Shown here: positions 47,440-56,257 of the stretch, piece after piece
Layout of the letters: each line of letters begins with the position of its first letter
Position numbering within the stretch: position 1 is the stretch's first letter
DNA from: Microbacteriaceae bacterium
GTDB taxonomy: Bacteria > Actinomycetota > Actinomycetes > Actinomycetales > Microbacteriaceae
NCBI GenBank assembly: GCA_025465095.1
Contig: JAODME010000033.1
Span: 1-64,000 of the forward strand
Direction of reading: 5' to 3'
Length of the DNA stretch: 64,000 nucleotides
Notes under the pieces: model-generated
What the model was told of the DNA's origin: nothing
Seen by the model: the letters and a program-made list of their open reading frames with translations, nothing else
Databases searched by the model: none
Program-made: the position numbers and the translations under genes

Positions 47440-49554
47440 TCACCGATACTCGCCTCGGCGGGCACGTGAGCCGCGCGGACCGCCGTTTCCCGCATCCGTT
47501 CTGCCAAGCTTCGACGGCCACCAGATCCGCCGCCCGATGTCGTACGCAGCTGCGGGCACGAGGAGCGAGCGCACGATCAGGGTGTCGAGGAGCACGCCGA
47601 ACGCGACGATGAATGCGATCTGCACGAGGAACAGGACCGGGATGACGCTGAGTGCAGCGAACGTTGCAGCCAGTACTATCCCGGCCGAGGTGATCACCCC
47701 GCCGGTGACGGCGAGTCCGCGCACGATACCCTCGCGGGTACCGTGCAGCAGGCTCTCCTCCCGCACCCTAGTCATCAGGAAGATGTTGTAGTCGATGCCG
47801 AGCGCGACGAGGAACACGAACCCGAACAGCGGGACCGAAGGATCGGCTCCCGGGAACCGGAAGACACCATTGAAGACCAGGGCGGCGACGCCGAGGGCTG
47901 CTCCGAAGGACACGATGACGCTCAGGATCAGTAGCACGGGAGCCACGATCGAGCGCAGCAGAAGCGTGAGGATCAGGAGGATCACCGCGAGAACGAGAGG
48001 AATGATCCGGTTGCGGTCCTCGATCGAGGTCCGGTCGGTGTCGATGGCGATCGCGGTCACACCTCCGACGAGCGCATCCGGGTCGACTCCTCGCACTTCC
48101 TCACGGAGGTCCCCGATGGTCCGGCCCGCGGCGGCCGAGTCGGCAGCGTCCGTCAGCGTGGCCTGCAGCAGGATGCGACCGTTTACGACCTTCGGCTCCT
48201 CATTCGAGACGGCGACGACGGAGTCGATTCCGCGCACCTCGGCCGACGCATTCGCTAGCTCGTCAATCAGATCTTCGTCGCCGAGGATCAGGGCGGGGCT
48301 TCCCGTTCCCGCGGGGAAGTGCTCACCGAGAACGGCCTGACCGCTGCGCGCTTGGGATGAACTCAGGATCAGGTCGCTCTGCGGCACTCCTGCGGCCTTG
48401 AGTTGCAGCACGCCCCCGGTAGCGATGAGCAGTAGAACAGTCGAGGAGACCCAGAGCATCCGCGAATGCCCGGACACGAGCCGGCCGACGCGCCCCCACA
48501 GGCGGTCCATCGGGTGGCGTCGCAGAGTCACCGGATTCGGATTGAACCGGGGTCGCAGCGGCCAGAAGGACGCCCGCCCGCAGGCGAGGAGCAGGGCGGG
48601 AAGCAGGGTGAGCGCGGCACACACCGAGAGCGCGACCCCGATCGCCGCGACCGGCCCGAGCGCCTTGTTCGAGTTGAGGTCGGAGAGCAAGAGGCAGAGC
48701 AGGGCGACGATCACGGTGCCGCCCGAGGCGAGGATCGGCTCAAGGCTGCCACGCAGGGCGGCGAGCGTCGCGTTCCAGCGCTTCTGATGATCACGCAAAG
48801 CTTCGCGATACCGGGACACGTAGAGCAGCGAATAGTCCGTCGCGGCTCCGATCACGAGAATGAACAAGATGCCCTGCGCCTGGCCGTCGAGTGATACCAG
48901 GCCGGATTTTGCGAGCCGCCAGACAATCAGAATGCTCGCGGACAGCGCGATCAGCGCCGTGCCGAGCACGAGGATCGGCAGCAGTGGCGACCTGTAGACG
49001 ATGAGCAGGATCAGCAGCACTGAGCTCAGTGCGACGATCAGCAGCACCCCGTCGGTGCCGGCGAACGCCGCGACGAGATCAGCGGTGAAGCCGGCGGGGC
49101 CGGTGAGATAATGCTCAAGCCCATCGGGCGTCTGCTCCGCGAGGAATGCCCGCAGAGCCTTGACCGTCTCGAGGGAACCCTCCATCGTCACCGGCACGAT
49201 GATCTCGAGCGCCTCGCCGTCATCGGATTCGAGTGATGGCGACACCCCCTCGGCGACTCCATCGAACCCGGCGATGCTCGCGGCGACGTCCGCACCGAAG
49301 AGACGGTCGGTGGGGTGGAGACCTCCCTCTCGTTGGAACACGACAACCGCAGGGACAGTGTCGCCATCCCGGAAGTCGCGGAGGACGTTCTGCACCCGGG
49401 CGGCTTCCGCGCTCGCCGGCAGGAAGCTCGTCTGGTCGTTCGAAGACACCTCGTCGATCCGGCCCAAGTATGGTCCGCCCACACTCGCCGCCGCCAGCCA
49501 GCCGAGGATGAGCATCACGGGGATGACCGCCCTCAGCCAGCGCGGCACGGTCAT
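47440..49554 (-). CDS. MMPL-family RND transporter
   Basis: A 704-residue membrane protein with two repeats, each of one helix, a periplasmic loop and five helices. Typical blocks: QTSFLPASAEAARV, GAATDYSLLYVSRYREALRDHQ in the first half (GxxxDY motif), and LVALGIDYNIFLMTRVREES in the second. Proton-driven export of a lipid or hydrophobic compound is the family role. It is the last gene of an operon with the Gfo/Idh gene and pncA (4-bp overlap). Confidence 0.93.
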   Translation of the reverse strand: MTVPRWLRAVIPVMLILGWLAAASVGGPYLGRIDEVSSNDQTSFLPASAEAARVQNVLRDFRDGDTVPAVVVFQREGGLHPTDRLFGADVAASIAGFDGVAEGVSPSLESDDGEALEIIVPVTMEGSLETVKALRAFLAEQTPDGLEHYLTGPAGFTADLVAAFAGTDGVLLIVALSSVLLILLIVYRSPLLPILVLGTALIALSASILIVWRLAKSGLVSLDGQAQGILFILVIGAATDYSLLYVSRYREALRDHQKRWNATLAALRGSLEPILASGGTVIVALLCLLLSDLNSNKALGPVAAIGVALSVCAALTLLPALLLACGRASFWPLRPRFNPNPVTLRRHPMDRLWGRVGRLVSGHSRMLWVSSTVLLLIATGGVLQLKAAGVPQSDLILSSSQARSGQAVLGEHFPAGTGSPALILGDEDLIDELANASAEVRGIDSVVAVSNEEPKVVNGRILLQATLTDAADSAAAGRTIGDLREEVRGVDPDALVGGVTAIAIDTDRTSIEDRNRIIPLVLAVILLILTLLLRSIVAPVLLILSVIVSFGAALGVAALVFNGVFRFPGADPSVPLFGFVFLVALGIDYNIFLMTRVREESLLHGTREGIVRGLAVTGGVITSAGIVLAATFAALSVIPVLFLVQIAFIVAFGVLLDTLIVRSLLVPAAAYDIGRRIWWPSKLGRTDAGNGGPRGSRARRGEYR

Positions 49555-50153
49555 GCCGAATCGGTGATCGTGGCGCCGGCGTCCGCGAGAGCCGCCAGCG
49601 CCTTCTCGCTGGATTCTGCGGCGACACCCGCGACGAGGTCGCGGAAGACGCGAACGGTGCGGCCCGAGTGGATGGCGTCCCGGGCCGAAGCGAGCACGCA
49701 GTGGTCGGTGGCGATCCCCGCGAGGTCTATGTGCGTGATCCCAAGCTGCTTGAGCTTGTCATAGACAGTCGAACCGTCGTCGGTCACTCCTTCGAAGATC
49801 GAATAGGCGGGCTTGCCCTGCCCCTTGAGAACGTGCACCGTCACCCGCGCCGTGTCCAAAGCCGGGTGATACTCGGCGCCAGCGGTGCCTGCGACGCAAT
49901 GCACCGGCCAGGTCACGACGAAGTCGGGCGCGCCGTCCGAGGCGAAGTGTCCGCCGTTGTCGCCGGCCCCGTCATGCCAGTCGCGTGACGCGAAGACATG
50001 TTCATAGGCATCCGGATCACGCGTCAGAAGATCGCTGATCCGCGCGGCCACTGCCGCTCCCCCGGTCACCTCGAGCGCACCACCCTCGGTGAAGTCATTC
50101 TGCACATCGATGACGAACAGCGCCCTGCGCGGCGGCACGCCCTGATCGTTCAC
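49551..50153 (-). CDS. pncA: nicotinamidase
   Basis: A 200-residue isochorismatase-fold amidase turning nicotinamide into nicotinate for NAD salvage. Catalytic triad by position: D16 in FVIDVQNDF, K110 in VLKGQGKP, and C152 in IATDHCVLASA. The metal site is in ASRDWHDGAGDNGGHF, and TWPVHCVAGTAGAEYHP is PncA-specific. It overlaps both neighbours by 4 bp. Confidence 0.94.
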   Translation of the reverse strand: MNDQGVPPRRALFVIDVQNDFTEGGALEVTGGAAVAARISDLLTRDPDAYEHVFASRDWHDGAGDNGGHFASDGAPDFVVTWPVHCVAGTAGAEYHPALDTARVTVHVLKGQGKPAYSIFEGVTDDGSTVYDKLKQLGITHIDLAGIATDHCVLASARDAIHSGRTVRVFRDLVAGVAAESSEKALAALADAGATITDSA

Positions 50154-51145
50154 AATCTCATGATATCGGCAGGATACTCGAGCCCCACCTGGCGCCTGAT
50201 CTCATCCAAGGTCGCCATGATCGCGACGCTCTCCGACGGGGGCAGGATCGTGCCCGCGGTCGATCCCGCCTCGACGAGTCGTTCCAATTCGGCGGCCTGG
50301 AACTGCATGCCGCGACCCTCGACGGTCTCCTCGAATCGCTCTATCACCTGCCCCGAGCTCTCGAACACGCTGAACGATGTAGGCGAGTACCAGACGCCCT
50401 CGACCGAGATCCAGCCACCGGTCCCGATGATCGTCGCAGTATTGGGTCCAAGCGCGTCGAGGGAGGTGTGCAGCAAGGCCTGGCGTCCGCCTTCGTAACC
50501 GAGGATGATCGCCGTCTGCCGGTCCACGCCGGTCGCGGTCATCGCGGCATGCGCCAGCACGGACGTCGGCTCGCCGAACAGGTCCCAGGCGAACGAGACC
50601 GGGTAGACGCCGAGGTCGAGCAGCGCCCCGCCTGCGAGCGCCGGGTCGTTCAGCCGGTGCTTCGGGTCGGCCGGTAGCTTCTGGTTATGGTCGGCGATGA
50701 GCGTTCGCACCTCGCCGATCTCGCCGGCCGCTACGATCTCGCGCAGCCGGACCATGTGCGGCAGGAACCGTGTCCACATGGCCTCGAGTAGCACGAGTCC
50801 CGAACGGTCGGCGAGATCGACGAGAATCGCCGCCTGCTCGGACGTGACGGTGAACGCCTTCTCGAGGAGCACATGCTTTCCGGCCTCAAGGGCGAGGCGC
50901 GCGTGTTCGTAGTGGTGCGAGTGGGGCGTTCCGACATAGATCACGTCGACCTCGGCGTCGTCGACCAGCTCGCTGTAGCTGCCGTACGCCTTCGCGATAC
51001 CGAAGCGGTCGGCGAATACCCGAGCGGCTGTCACCGAGCGGGACCCAACGGCGGTGACCGCGAATCCGCTCCCCAGCAGGTCCGCCACCTGGAGCGTCGA
51101 GATGAAGCCGGGGCCGAGAATGCCCCAACGGAGTGTTCCTGGCAT
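50150..51145 (-). CDS. Gfo/Idh/MocA family oxidoreductase
   Basis: A 331-residue NAD(P)-dependent dehydrogenase acting on a sugar, inositol or dihydrodiol-like substrate. The Rossmann motif is GILGPGFISTLQVADL, VGTPHSHHYEHARLALEAGKHVLLEKAF carries the EK(P/A) motif, and LLDLGVYPVSFAWDLFG is the conserved central block. Start at 51145; an 18-bp palindrome lies 13 bp upstream. The specific substrate is unknown. Confidence 0.9.
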   Translation of the reverse strand: MPGTLRWGILGPGFISTLQVADLLGSGFAVTAVGSRSVTAARVFADRFGIAKAYGSYSELVDDAEVDVIYVGTPHSHHYEHARLALEAGKHVLLEKAFTVTSEQAAILVDLADRSGLVLLEAMWTRFLPHMVRLREIVAAGEIGEVRTLIADHNQKLPADPKHRLNDPALAGGALLDLGVYPVSFAWDLFGEPTSVLAHAAMTATGVDRQTAIILGYEGGRQALLHTSLDALGPNTATIIGTGGWISVEGVWYSPTSFSVFESSGQVIERFEETVEGRGMQFQAAELERLVEAGSTAGTILPPSESVAIMATLDEIRRQVGLEYPADIMRL

Positions 51146-51158
51146 GGGTTCCTTCCGC

Positions 51159-51176
51159 GTGGACCGCGCGGTCCAC
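51159..51176 (-). promoter_or_regulatory. 18-bp perfect palindrome, operator-like
   Basis: GTGGACCGCGCGGTCCAC reads identically on both strands and lies 13 bp before the start of the Gfo/Idh-pncA-MMPL operon. The GGACCG-CGGTCC core is like TetR-family operators. Its regulator is not identified. Confidence 0.65.
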
Positions 51177-51270
51177 CAGCGAATGTAGCATTCAGCGCTC
51201 GTCCGTCGAGCAATGGGGACGCAACGTCAACCCGTCGAACTGGGCGCTCCACGCCACCTAGTGTCGACCC

Positions 51271-51552
51271 ATGTCGAACCTCAACAACATCCACCGGCCG
51301 TCGACAGGCAAGCGCTGGCTCGTGATGGGCGCCATCCTGCTTCTCGTCGGGCTCATCGGCGTCGTCGTCTTCGCCTTCCCGAGGCCGAGCGACGTCGTCG
51401 GCGGCGATCCTCAAATCGACGGGTTGTGGCAGGCGGGCGTGACTATCGGCAGCGCGGTCGCCACTGGTGCCGGTCTGACGATGCTGCTTATCGGGCTCAT
51501 CAAGCGGCGCAAGCTACCACCCGACGACCACGGCAGCAGGAACGCGAGTTGA
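51271..51552 (+). CDS. small two-helix membrane protein
   Basis: A 93-residue hypothetical protein with two hydrophobic segments (about residues 17-36 and 56-73), a short outer loop PRPSDVVGGDPQIDGLW, and basic ends. The ATG at 51271 is the only sensible start. I do not recognise a family and the neighbours give no clue. Confidence 0.7.
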   Translation: MSNLNNIHRPSTGKRWLVMGAILLLVGLIGVVVFAFPRPSDVVGGDPQIDGLWQAGVTIGSAVATGAGLTMLLIGLIKRRKLPPDDHGSRNAS

Positions 51553-51750
51553 GCAGAAGCCGTTTCGATGACGGTGATACCGTCCTGCACGAGCGGCTTA
51601 TGAGCAGTTGATATCCACGGCTGCACATTCACACGAACCCCATATGCTGGACACGGGAAGTCGTTCCACACGTGTTGCGTGAGCGCACTCGTAACGTCCA
51701 TAGGTGTTCGATAGCACATCGTAGTCATCGGCCCAATCCTGAGAGGTATC

Positions 51751-52728
51751 GTGAATATGTCTTGGCCGACAGCGAAGGCACTCTTACGCCCCTACATACG
51801 CGCGCGGTTCGCCGGGAGCAAGTTCGGCTGGTCTGATATCCCGGCACCGACCGACGCGCCCCGCGTCTTCTCACCGGGGGCGGATCCGGACAACATTCTT
51901 CTGATCGGGGACGGACCGGCGATGGGGTTTGGGGTCACCAGCCACAACATCGCTCTGCCCGGGCATATTGCACGCCAGCTGTCGAGCCTGACCGGCCGCG
52001 GCGCCTGCGTGCATGTCGTCGCCGACGAGGGCTTGGATGTGCGCAATGTGGAGGCCAGGTTCGCCGCCGGTCAGCCGGAGCGGTGCGACGCCGTGGTCGT
52101 CATGCTTGGCGTTTCTGACTCCATGCGTCTCACCGCCCTCCGAACCTGGCGAGAATACCTCCACAGGTTCATCCGACGAGTCAACCGCGACGCGCCGGGC
52201 GGGGTTCAAGTGGTGCTGGTCGCGATCGCGCCGATCTCCCGCATGCCGATCCTGAGGGGGCGGTCGGCGTTCTATGCCCGGCAGCATGCGGTGCTCCTCA
52301 ACCGAGAGTTACGGACGGCGGCGTCCGGCTACGCCAATGTCGCCTACCTGCCGTTCGCTCCACCTAGCGAGCCCGATCCGGACCGCTACAGGAGCTCCAG
52401 CACATACCGGAAGTGGGCAACCCATATCACGCCGACGGTTGCGGAGCTCCTGGACGTTCGAGCACGAACCGTATCCGCAGAAGCCGCTGTTCCTCCGTGG
52501 TTCCAGGCACCGGAACGCGTCGTGGTACCGGTGGCTCACCTCTACCGCGCAGCGGGGATCGCACCGCCATGGGAGCGGGTCTGGGACGGCGAGCGGGACG
52601 TGACCGAAGAACCTCCCGAGGAGTGGCCGTGGCCATGGAACCCGAACGGCGTCTCGGCCCACCCGGCGGCAGTTGCCGGGGGCAGTAACGGGCTTCCCGA
52701 TTCGAGCCGCCTGTCAGAATCGAACTGA
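51751..52728 (+). CDS. SGNH/GDSL-like protein lacking the catalytic serine
   Basis: About 325 residues. Block I reads ILLIGDGPAMGFGV, where the GDS nucleophile is replaced by GDG, and block III reads VVVMLGVSDSMRL (usual GxND). A late His is in WATHITPTVAELL. Without the serine, esterase activity is doubtful. I recall an actinobacterial subfamily sharing the altered block I. GTG 51751 (AGAGG four bases upstream) or ATG 51757 are both possible starts. The 3' end runs 24 bp into the antisense of tRNA-Thr. Confidence 0.72.
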   Translation: MNMSWPTAKALLRPYIRARFAGSKFGWSDIPAPTDAPRVFSPGADPDNILLIGDGPAMGFGVTSHNIALPGHIARQLSSLTGRGACVHVVADEGLDVRNVEARFAAGQPERCDAVVVMLGVSDSMRLTALRTWREYLHRFIRRVNRDAPGGVQVVLVAIAPISRMPILRGRSAFYARQHAVLLNRELRTAASGYANVAYLPFAPPSEPDPDRYRSSSTYRKWATHITPTVAELLDVRARTVSAEAAVPPWFQAPERVVVPVAHLYRAAGIAPPWERVWDGERDVTEEPPEEWPWPWNPNGVSAHPAAVAGGSNGLPDSSRLSESN

Positions 52729-52777
52729 CGACCTTCTCATTACGAGTGAGATGCTCTACCGACTGAGCTAAGGCGGC
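52705..52777 (-). tRNA. tRNA-Thr (anticodon CGT)
   Basis: A 73-nt cloverleaf on the minus strand: acceptor GCCGCCT/AGGCGGC, D-arm AGCTCAGTCGGTAGAGC, anticodon arm CTCACTCGTAATGAG with anticodon CGT, variable AAGGTC, T-arm GTCAGTTCGATTCTGAC, discriminator T. No CCA is encoded. The 3' end overlaps the end of the opposite-strand SGNH gene. Confidence 0.97.
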
Positions 52778-52827
52778 GTGACGGTCGACGTACGCCGACA
52801 GGCACAGCATGAAAGCTTAGCCGATCA

Positions 52828-53475
52828 TTACACGGAAGCTGTGCCGAGAACCTGTCCGAGCTGCGCGAATGAGGCACGAAGACGGTCGCCGAGGGAACGC
52901 TCCCGTTCGAGATCGTCGGCCCAGCTCGACCAAGCGTGCCGCATCGCCCCGAACGCGACGAGGGTGATCAGGCGCGCCCGGTCGTTCAGGGCGACCGGAT
53001 CCCCGGCGAGCTCAACGTCGTCACGGCCGAGACGGCGTGCCACGACCGCGGCCAGTTCGTCCTCGAAGCTGCGCATCGTCGCCATCCGCAACGCGAACAA
53101 CTGCGGGTGATCCTTGAGGATGCTGCGCTGCACCTGGAGCAGATCGACGTCGTCCTCTGCCGCTTCGACCGACTTCACGAGAAGTCCGGCGAGGTCGGCG
53201 AGGAGGTCCGATGCCGGTCCCGCATTGACGAACACGAGGACGTCCGATTCGCTCGGAAGGGTCGGGCCGTCCCCGATCGCAGCGACCTCCTTCGAAGCGA
53301 AGTAGTTGAAAAAGGTGCGCGGGGAGACATCGGCCCGGTTGCTGATCTCTTCGACCGTGACGCGGTCGAAGCCCCTTTCCGCTATGAGCGACAGCACCGC
53401 GAGCCGGATCGCCCTGCGGGTGGCGTGACGCTTGCGCTCACGCAATCCCACGATTTCGATACTCACAGCCACCAT
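52828..53475 (-). CDS. TetR family transcriptional regulator
   Basis: A 215-residue repressor-type protein. N-terminal HTH: TRRAIRLAVLSLIAERGFDRVTVEEI followed by DVSPRTFFNYFASKE, the standard TetR recognition helix. The C-terminal ligand domain is all-helical and unassigned. ATG 53475 is used, as the longer frame upstream runs antisense through the next gene. A perfect palindrome at 53484-53503 lies just upstream, so autoregulation is likely. No transporter gene is directly adjacent. Confidence 0.9.
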   Translation of the reverse strand: MVAVSIEIVGLRERKRHATRRAIRLAVLSLIAERGFDRVTVEEISNRADVSPRTFFNYFASKEVAAIGDGPTLPSESDVLVFVNAGPASDLLADLAGLLVKSVEAAEDDVDLLQVQRSILKDHPQLFALRMATMRSFEDELAAVVARRLGRDDVELAGDPVALNDRARLITLVAFGAMRHAWSSWADDLERERSLGDRLRASFAQLGQVLGTASV

Positions 53476-53483
53476 TCTTGCAG

Positions 53484-53503
53484 TTTGTGCAATTTTGCAC
53501 AAA
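53484..53503. promoter_or_regulatory. 20-bp TetR operator-like palindrome
   Basis: TTTGTGCA and TGCACAAA flank ATTT, a perfect inverted repeat 8 bp before the TetR start codon. Its position and symmetry fit an autoregulatory operator. It is AT-richer than the surroundings. Confidence 0.75.
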
Positions 53504-53515
53504 GATGCGGACGTG

Positions 53516-55033
53516 CTAGCACTGTGGATCGGTCGCGGGAACTTTTCCGTCGATGATGTAGTCGTCGACAGTATCGTTGACGCAAGCGTTGGACTTGTTG
53601 TAGGCCGTGTGGCCCTCACCGTGGTAGGTGACCAGGTGGCCGCTGTCCAGTTGAGACGCGAGATTCTGCGCCCAGACGTACGGTGTCGCCGGGTCGTTGG
53701 TGGTGCCGACCACCAGGATCGGGGCGGATCCCGCTGCGTCGATCGCTGCGCGCTCCCTTGTCGCCTGATACGGCCAGTCCGCGCATCCAGTTCCTCCATA
53801 AGACATGGAGGGGCCGAAGACGGGCGCAAGGCGCACGAGCTCCGCCGCCTCCACCGGAAGGGACTCGGTCGTGCTGGTCGTGCGGTAGTCGAGGCAGTTG
53901 ATCGAAACGAACGCCTCCGTCGAGTTGTCGGAATACGTCCCGTCTGGGGAACGAGCGTAGTAGTCATCGGCTAGCAGGAACGCGTAGTCGGCGTCACCCG
54001 ACATCACGCTGGTGAAGAGGTCCCTCAGGTACACCCAGTTGTCAGGGCTGTAAAGCGGCGTGATAACCGCCCTGAACATCGACCCCCTGCCGAGCTCGCG
54101 ACCGTCGGTCGCACGGATGGGGCTCGCGTCAAGGCTCTCGAAAAGCGCTTGGACATCGGTCACCGCCTCCTCCAAAGTGCCCGTGAACGGGCAGTCCGTC
54201 GCGGTCAGACAGTCCCTCAGGAACGCCCGAAGCGCAGCTTCGAAGCCCTGCGCCTGAGTGGCGGAGACCTCAAAGTCGGTGGTCGCGGGGTCGACAGCGC
54301 CGTCGAGGACGAGCCGGCCGGTCTTGTCCGGGTAGAGCTCGGCGTAGGTCGCGCCCAGCAGGGTTCCATAGGAGTAGCCGAGGTAGTTGAGCTTGTTGTC
54401 ACCCAGCACTGCTCGGAGGAGGTCCAGGTCACGTGCGGCGCTCTCGGTGTCGACGAAGCCGAGTAATTCGCCCGTGTGCTCGAGGCACGCCTGCCCGAAC
54501 GCCTTGAATTGCGCCTCGATCTCGGCAATCGACTCGGCTGACCCGGTCTCGTTCTGCGAGACGTCGAACAGGAACGCATCCAACTCGGCGGGGTCGTCGT
54601 AGCAAGACACCGCGGACGAGCGGTTCACCCCACGCGGGTCGAAGCCGACAATGTCGTAGTGAGCCTGAACGGTCGATGAGACGGCGAAGTCGATGCTGTC
54701 GCGAACGAGATTGTACCCGGATGCTCCCGGCCCGCCCGGATTGACGAGCAGCGAACCCAGATCGCCGCCCTCCGAGCGGATGAGGGCGAGCTCGATGGTA
54801 CGGCGACCCGGGTCGTTCCAGTCCATAGGCGCTTCGGCAGTGGCACACTGGAAGTTCACCTCGCAGGTTGACCATTCGAGCACCTGAGAGTAGAAGGGTT
54901 CGAGTTCCGCTGAAACCGGTTCGCCGGTAGGAGTCGACGTGGTCTTCTCCGGCAGGAACAGCGAGACGCAACCCGTTAACGCCATCACGACGGCCAGCCC
55001 GACGGAAACGGCAGCTACGCGGGCGCGTCTCAT
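53516..55033 (-). CDS. secreted alpha/beta-hydrolase lipoprotein (tripeptidyl aminopeptidase-like)
   Basis: A 505-residue exported hydrolase. Signal peptide with lipobox MALTGC (C22). Catalytic residues: Ser in YLGYSYGTLLG, Asp in GTTNDPATPYVWA, His in YHGEGHTAYN. LLVNPGGPGASG forms the oxyanion region. The C-terminal TAP-like domain is rich in paired cysteines, typical of actinobacterial tripeptidyl aminopeptidases. It overlaps holB by 4 bp, so it is made from the topA-tmk-holB side. Confidence 0.9.
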   Translation of the reverse strand: MRRARVAAVSVGLAVVMALTGCVSLFLPEKTTSTPTGEPVSAELEPFYSQVLEWSTCEVNFQCATAEAPMDWNDPGRRTIELALIRSEGGDLGSLLVNPGGPGASGYNLVRDSIDFAVSSTVQAHYDIVGFDPRGVNRSSAVSCYDDPAELDAFLFDVSQNETGSAESIAEIEAQFKAFGQACLEHTGELLGFVDTESAARDLDLLRAVLGDNKLNYLGYSYGTLLGATYAELYPDKTGRLVLDGAVDPATTDFEVSATQAQGFEAALRAFLRDCLTATDCPFTGTLEEAVTDVQALFESLDASPIRATDGRELGRGSMFRAVITPLYSPDNWVYLRDLFTSVMSGDADYAFLLADDYYARSPDGTYSDNSTEAFVSINCLDYRTTSTTESLPVEAAELVRLAPVFGPSMSYGGTGCADWPYQATRERAAIDAAGSAPILVVGTTNDPATPYVWAQNLASQLDSGHLVTYHGEGHTAYNKSNACVNDTVDDYIIDGKVPATDPQC

Positions 55034-56190
55034 TCGTGCGGCCTTCGGACCGCCGAGATCAGCATCGCCTCGAGAGCGAGCGCGGGCGCGACGTTTCCCT
55101 CGATGCGGTTACGGGTGCTTGTGATCGCGTCGAGCGTCGCCAAGGTCTGCTCGGGTGTCGCGGCGCGGCTCGCAGCGAGGATGTCGGGGCGGATGCTCGC
55201 GTTGATGAGTTCGCCTCCGACTCCCAACTGCGTAAGCAGCACGTCCCGATACAGCGAAAGCAGGTCGACCATGATGCGGTCGAGGCCGTCGCGCAGGCTC
55301 CGGGTGGCCCGACGTTTCTGGTCCTCTTCGAGCCCTTTGAGTTGCCCGCGCAGCGCGGCGGGCACGGTTCCGCCGGGTTCGACGCCGAGCGAGCGGAGCG
55401 CGCTTTCTCTCTCCTGAGCGTCCCGCTCCTCGGTGATCACCTTTGCATCTTCACCGGCCAGCTCGAGCAGGGTGGCGGCGGCGAGCACGGCATCCGAGGC
55501 CGACCGGATGCCGAGCGCGGCCTGCAACGTCTGCTCCCGGCGGCTCCGCGCGTGCTCGTTCGTCGCGAGCCGGTGCGCCATGCCGATGTGACTTTGAGCC
55601 TCCCTGGCGGCGCGGATCGCCGTCGGCAGGTCCACCCCGTCCCTTCGGACGATCAGCTCCGCCACATCCTCGACACTCGGCACGCGGAGCCGCACGCCGC
55701 GAACCCGGGACCGGATCGTGGGCAGGAGGTCGGCCTCGCTCGGGGCGCACAGAATCCAGACCGTGCGGGGCGGCGGCTCCTCGAGCGCCTTCAGCAGCAC
55801 ATTCGATGCGGCTTCGCGCATCCGGTCGGCGTCTTCGATGACCATCACACGGTAGCGGGCGACGGATGGGGAGTAGTTCGAGCTCTTCACCAGGTCGCGA
55901 ACCTCGCTGATCGTGATGATCACGCGTTCGGTGCTCAGGACCCCGAGGTCCGGATGCGATCGCGCCTCGACCTGACGCTGGGTCGCCTCATCCCCGGCAG
56001 GATCGCCGGGACTGAGCAGCGCGGTGGCGAAGGCGAAGGCGAGGTTCGATCGACCAGAACCAGGCGGTCCGGTGATGAGCCAGGCGTGGGTCATCGAGCG
56101 GCTCGCCTCGCCGTCCGCGGACTGCTCGGCAGCGGCACGGATCGTCTCGATTGCGCCCGCTTGGCCGGTCAACTCATCCCATACGGACAT
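55030..56190 (-). CDS. holB: DNA polymerase III delta' subunit
   Basis: A 386-residue clamp-loader subunit. AAA+ core: sensor N-terminus ELTGQAGAIETI, P-loop ITGPPGSGRSNLA (Gly-Arg-Ser instead of GKS/T), VMVIEDADRMREAASNVLLKALEEPPP and the SRVRGVRLR arginine region. The zinc cysteines of other HolB proteins are absent, common in actinobacteria. It follows tmk, the usual partner. Confidence 0.92.
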   Translation of the reverse strand: MSVWDELTGQAGAIETIRAAAEQSADGEASRSMTHAWLITGPPGSGRSNLAFAFATALLSPGDPAGDEATQRQVEARSHPDLGVLSTERVIITISEVRDLVKSSNYSPSVARYRVMVIEDADRMREAASNVLLKALEEPPPRTVWILCAPSEADLLPTIRSRVRGVRLRVPSVEDVAELIVRRDGVDLPTAIRAAREAQSHIGMAHRLATNEHARSRREQTLQAALGIRSASDAVLAAATLLELAGEDAKVITEERDAQERESALRSLGVEPGGTVPAALRGQLKGLEEDQKRRATRSLRDGLDRIMVDLLSLYRDVLLTQLGVGGELINASIRPDILAASRAATPEQTLATLDAITSTRNRIEGNVAPALALEAMLISAVRRPHE

Positions 56191-56257
56191 GCGGCAAGCC
56201 TAACTCGAGCCGCCGACAGCACCCGGCGCGGCGGGCGCCGGTTCCCATGAGCGGCAG

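Noticed and set aside
53476-53967. N-terminal extension of the TetR regulator
   Set aside because: It runs antisense through the peptidase gene and across the palindrome; the HTH starts just after 53475.
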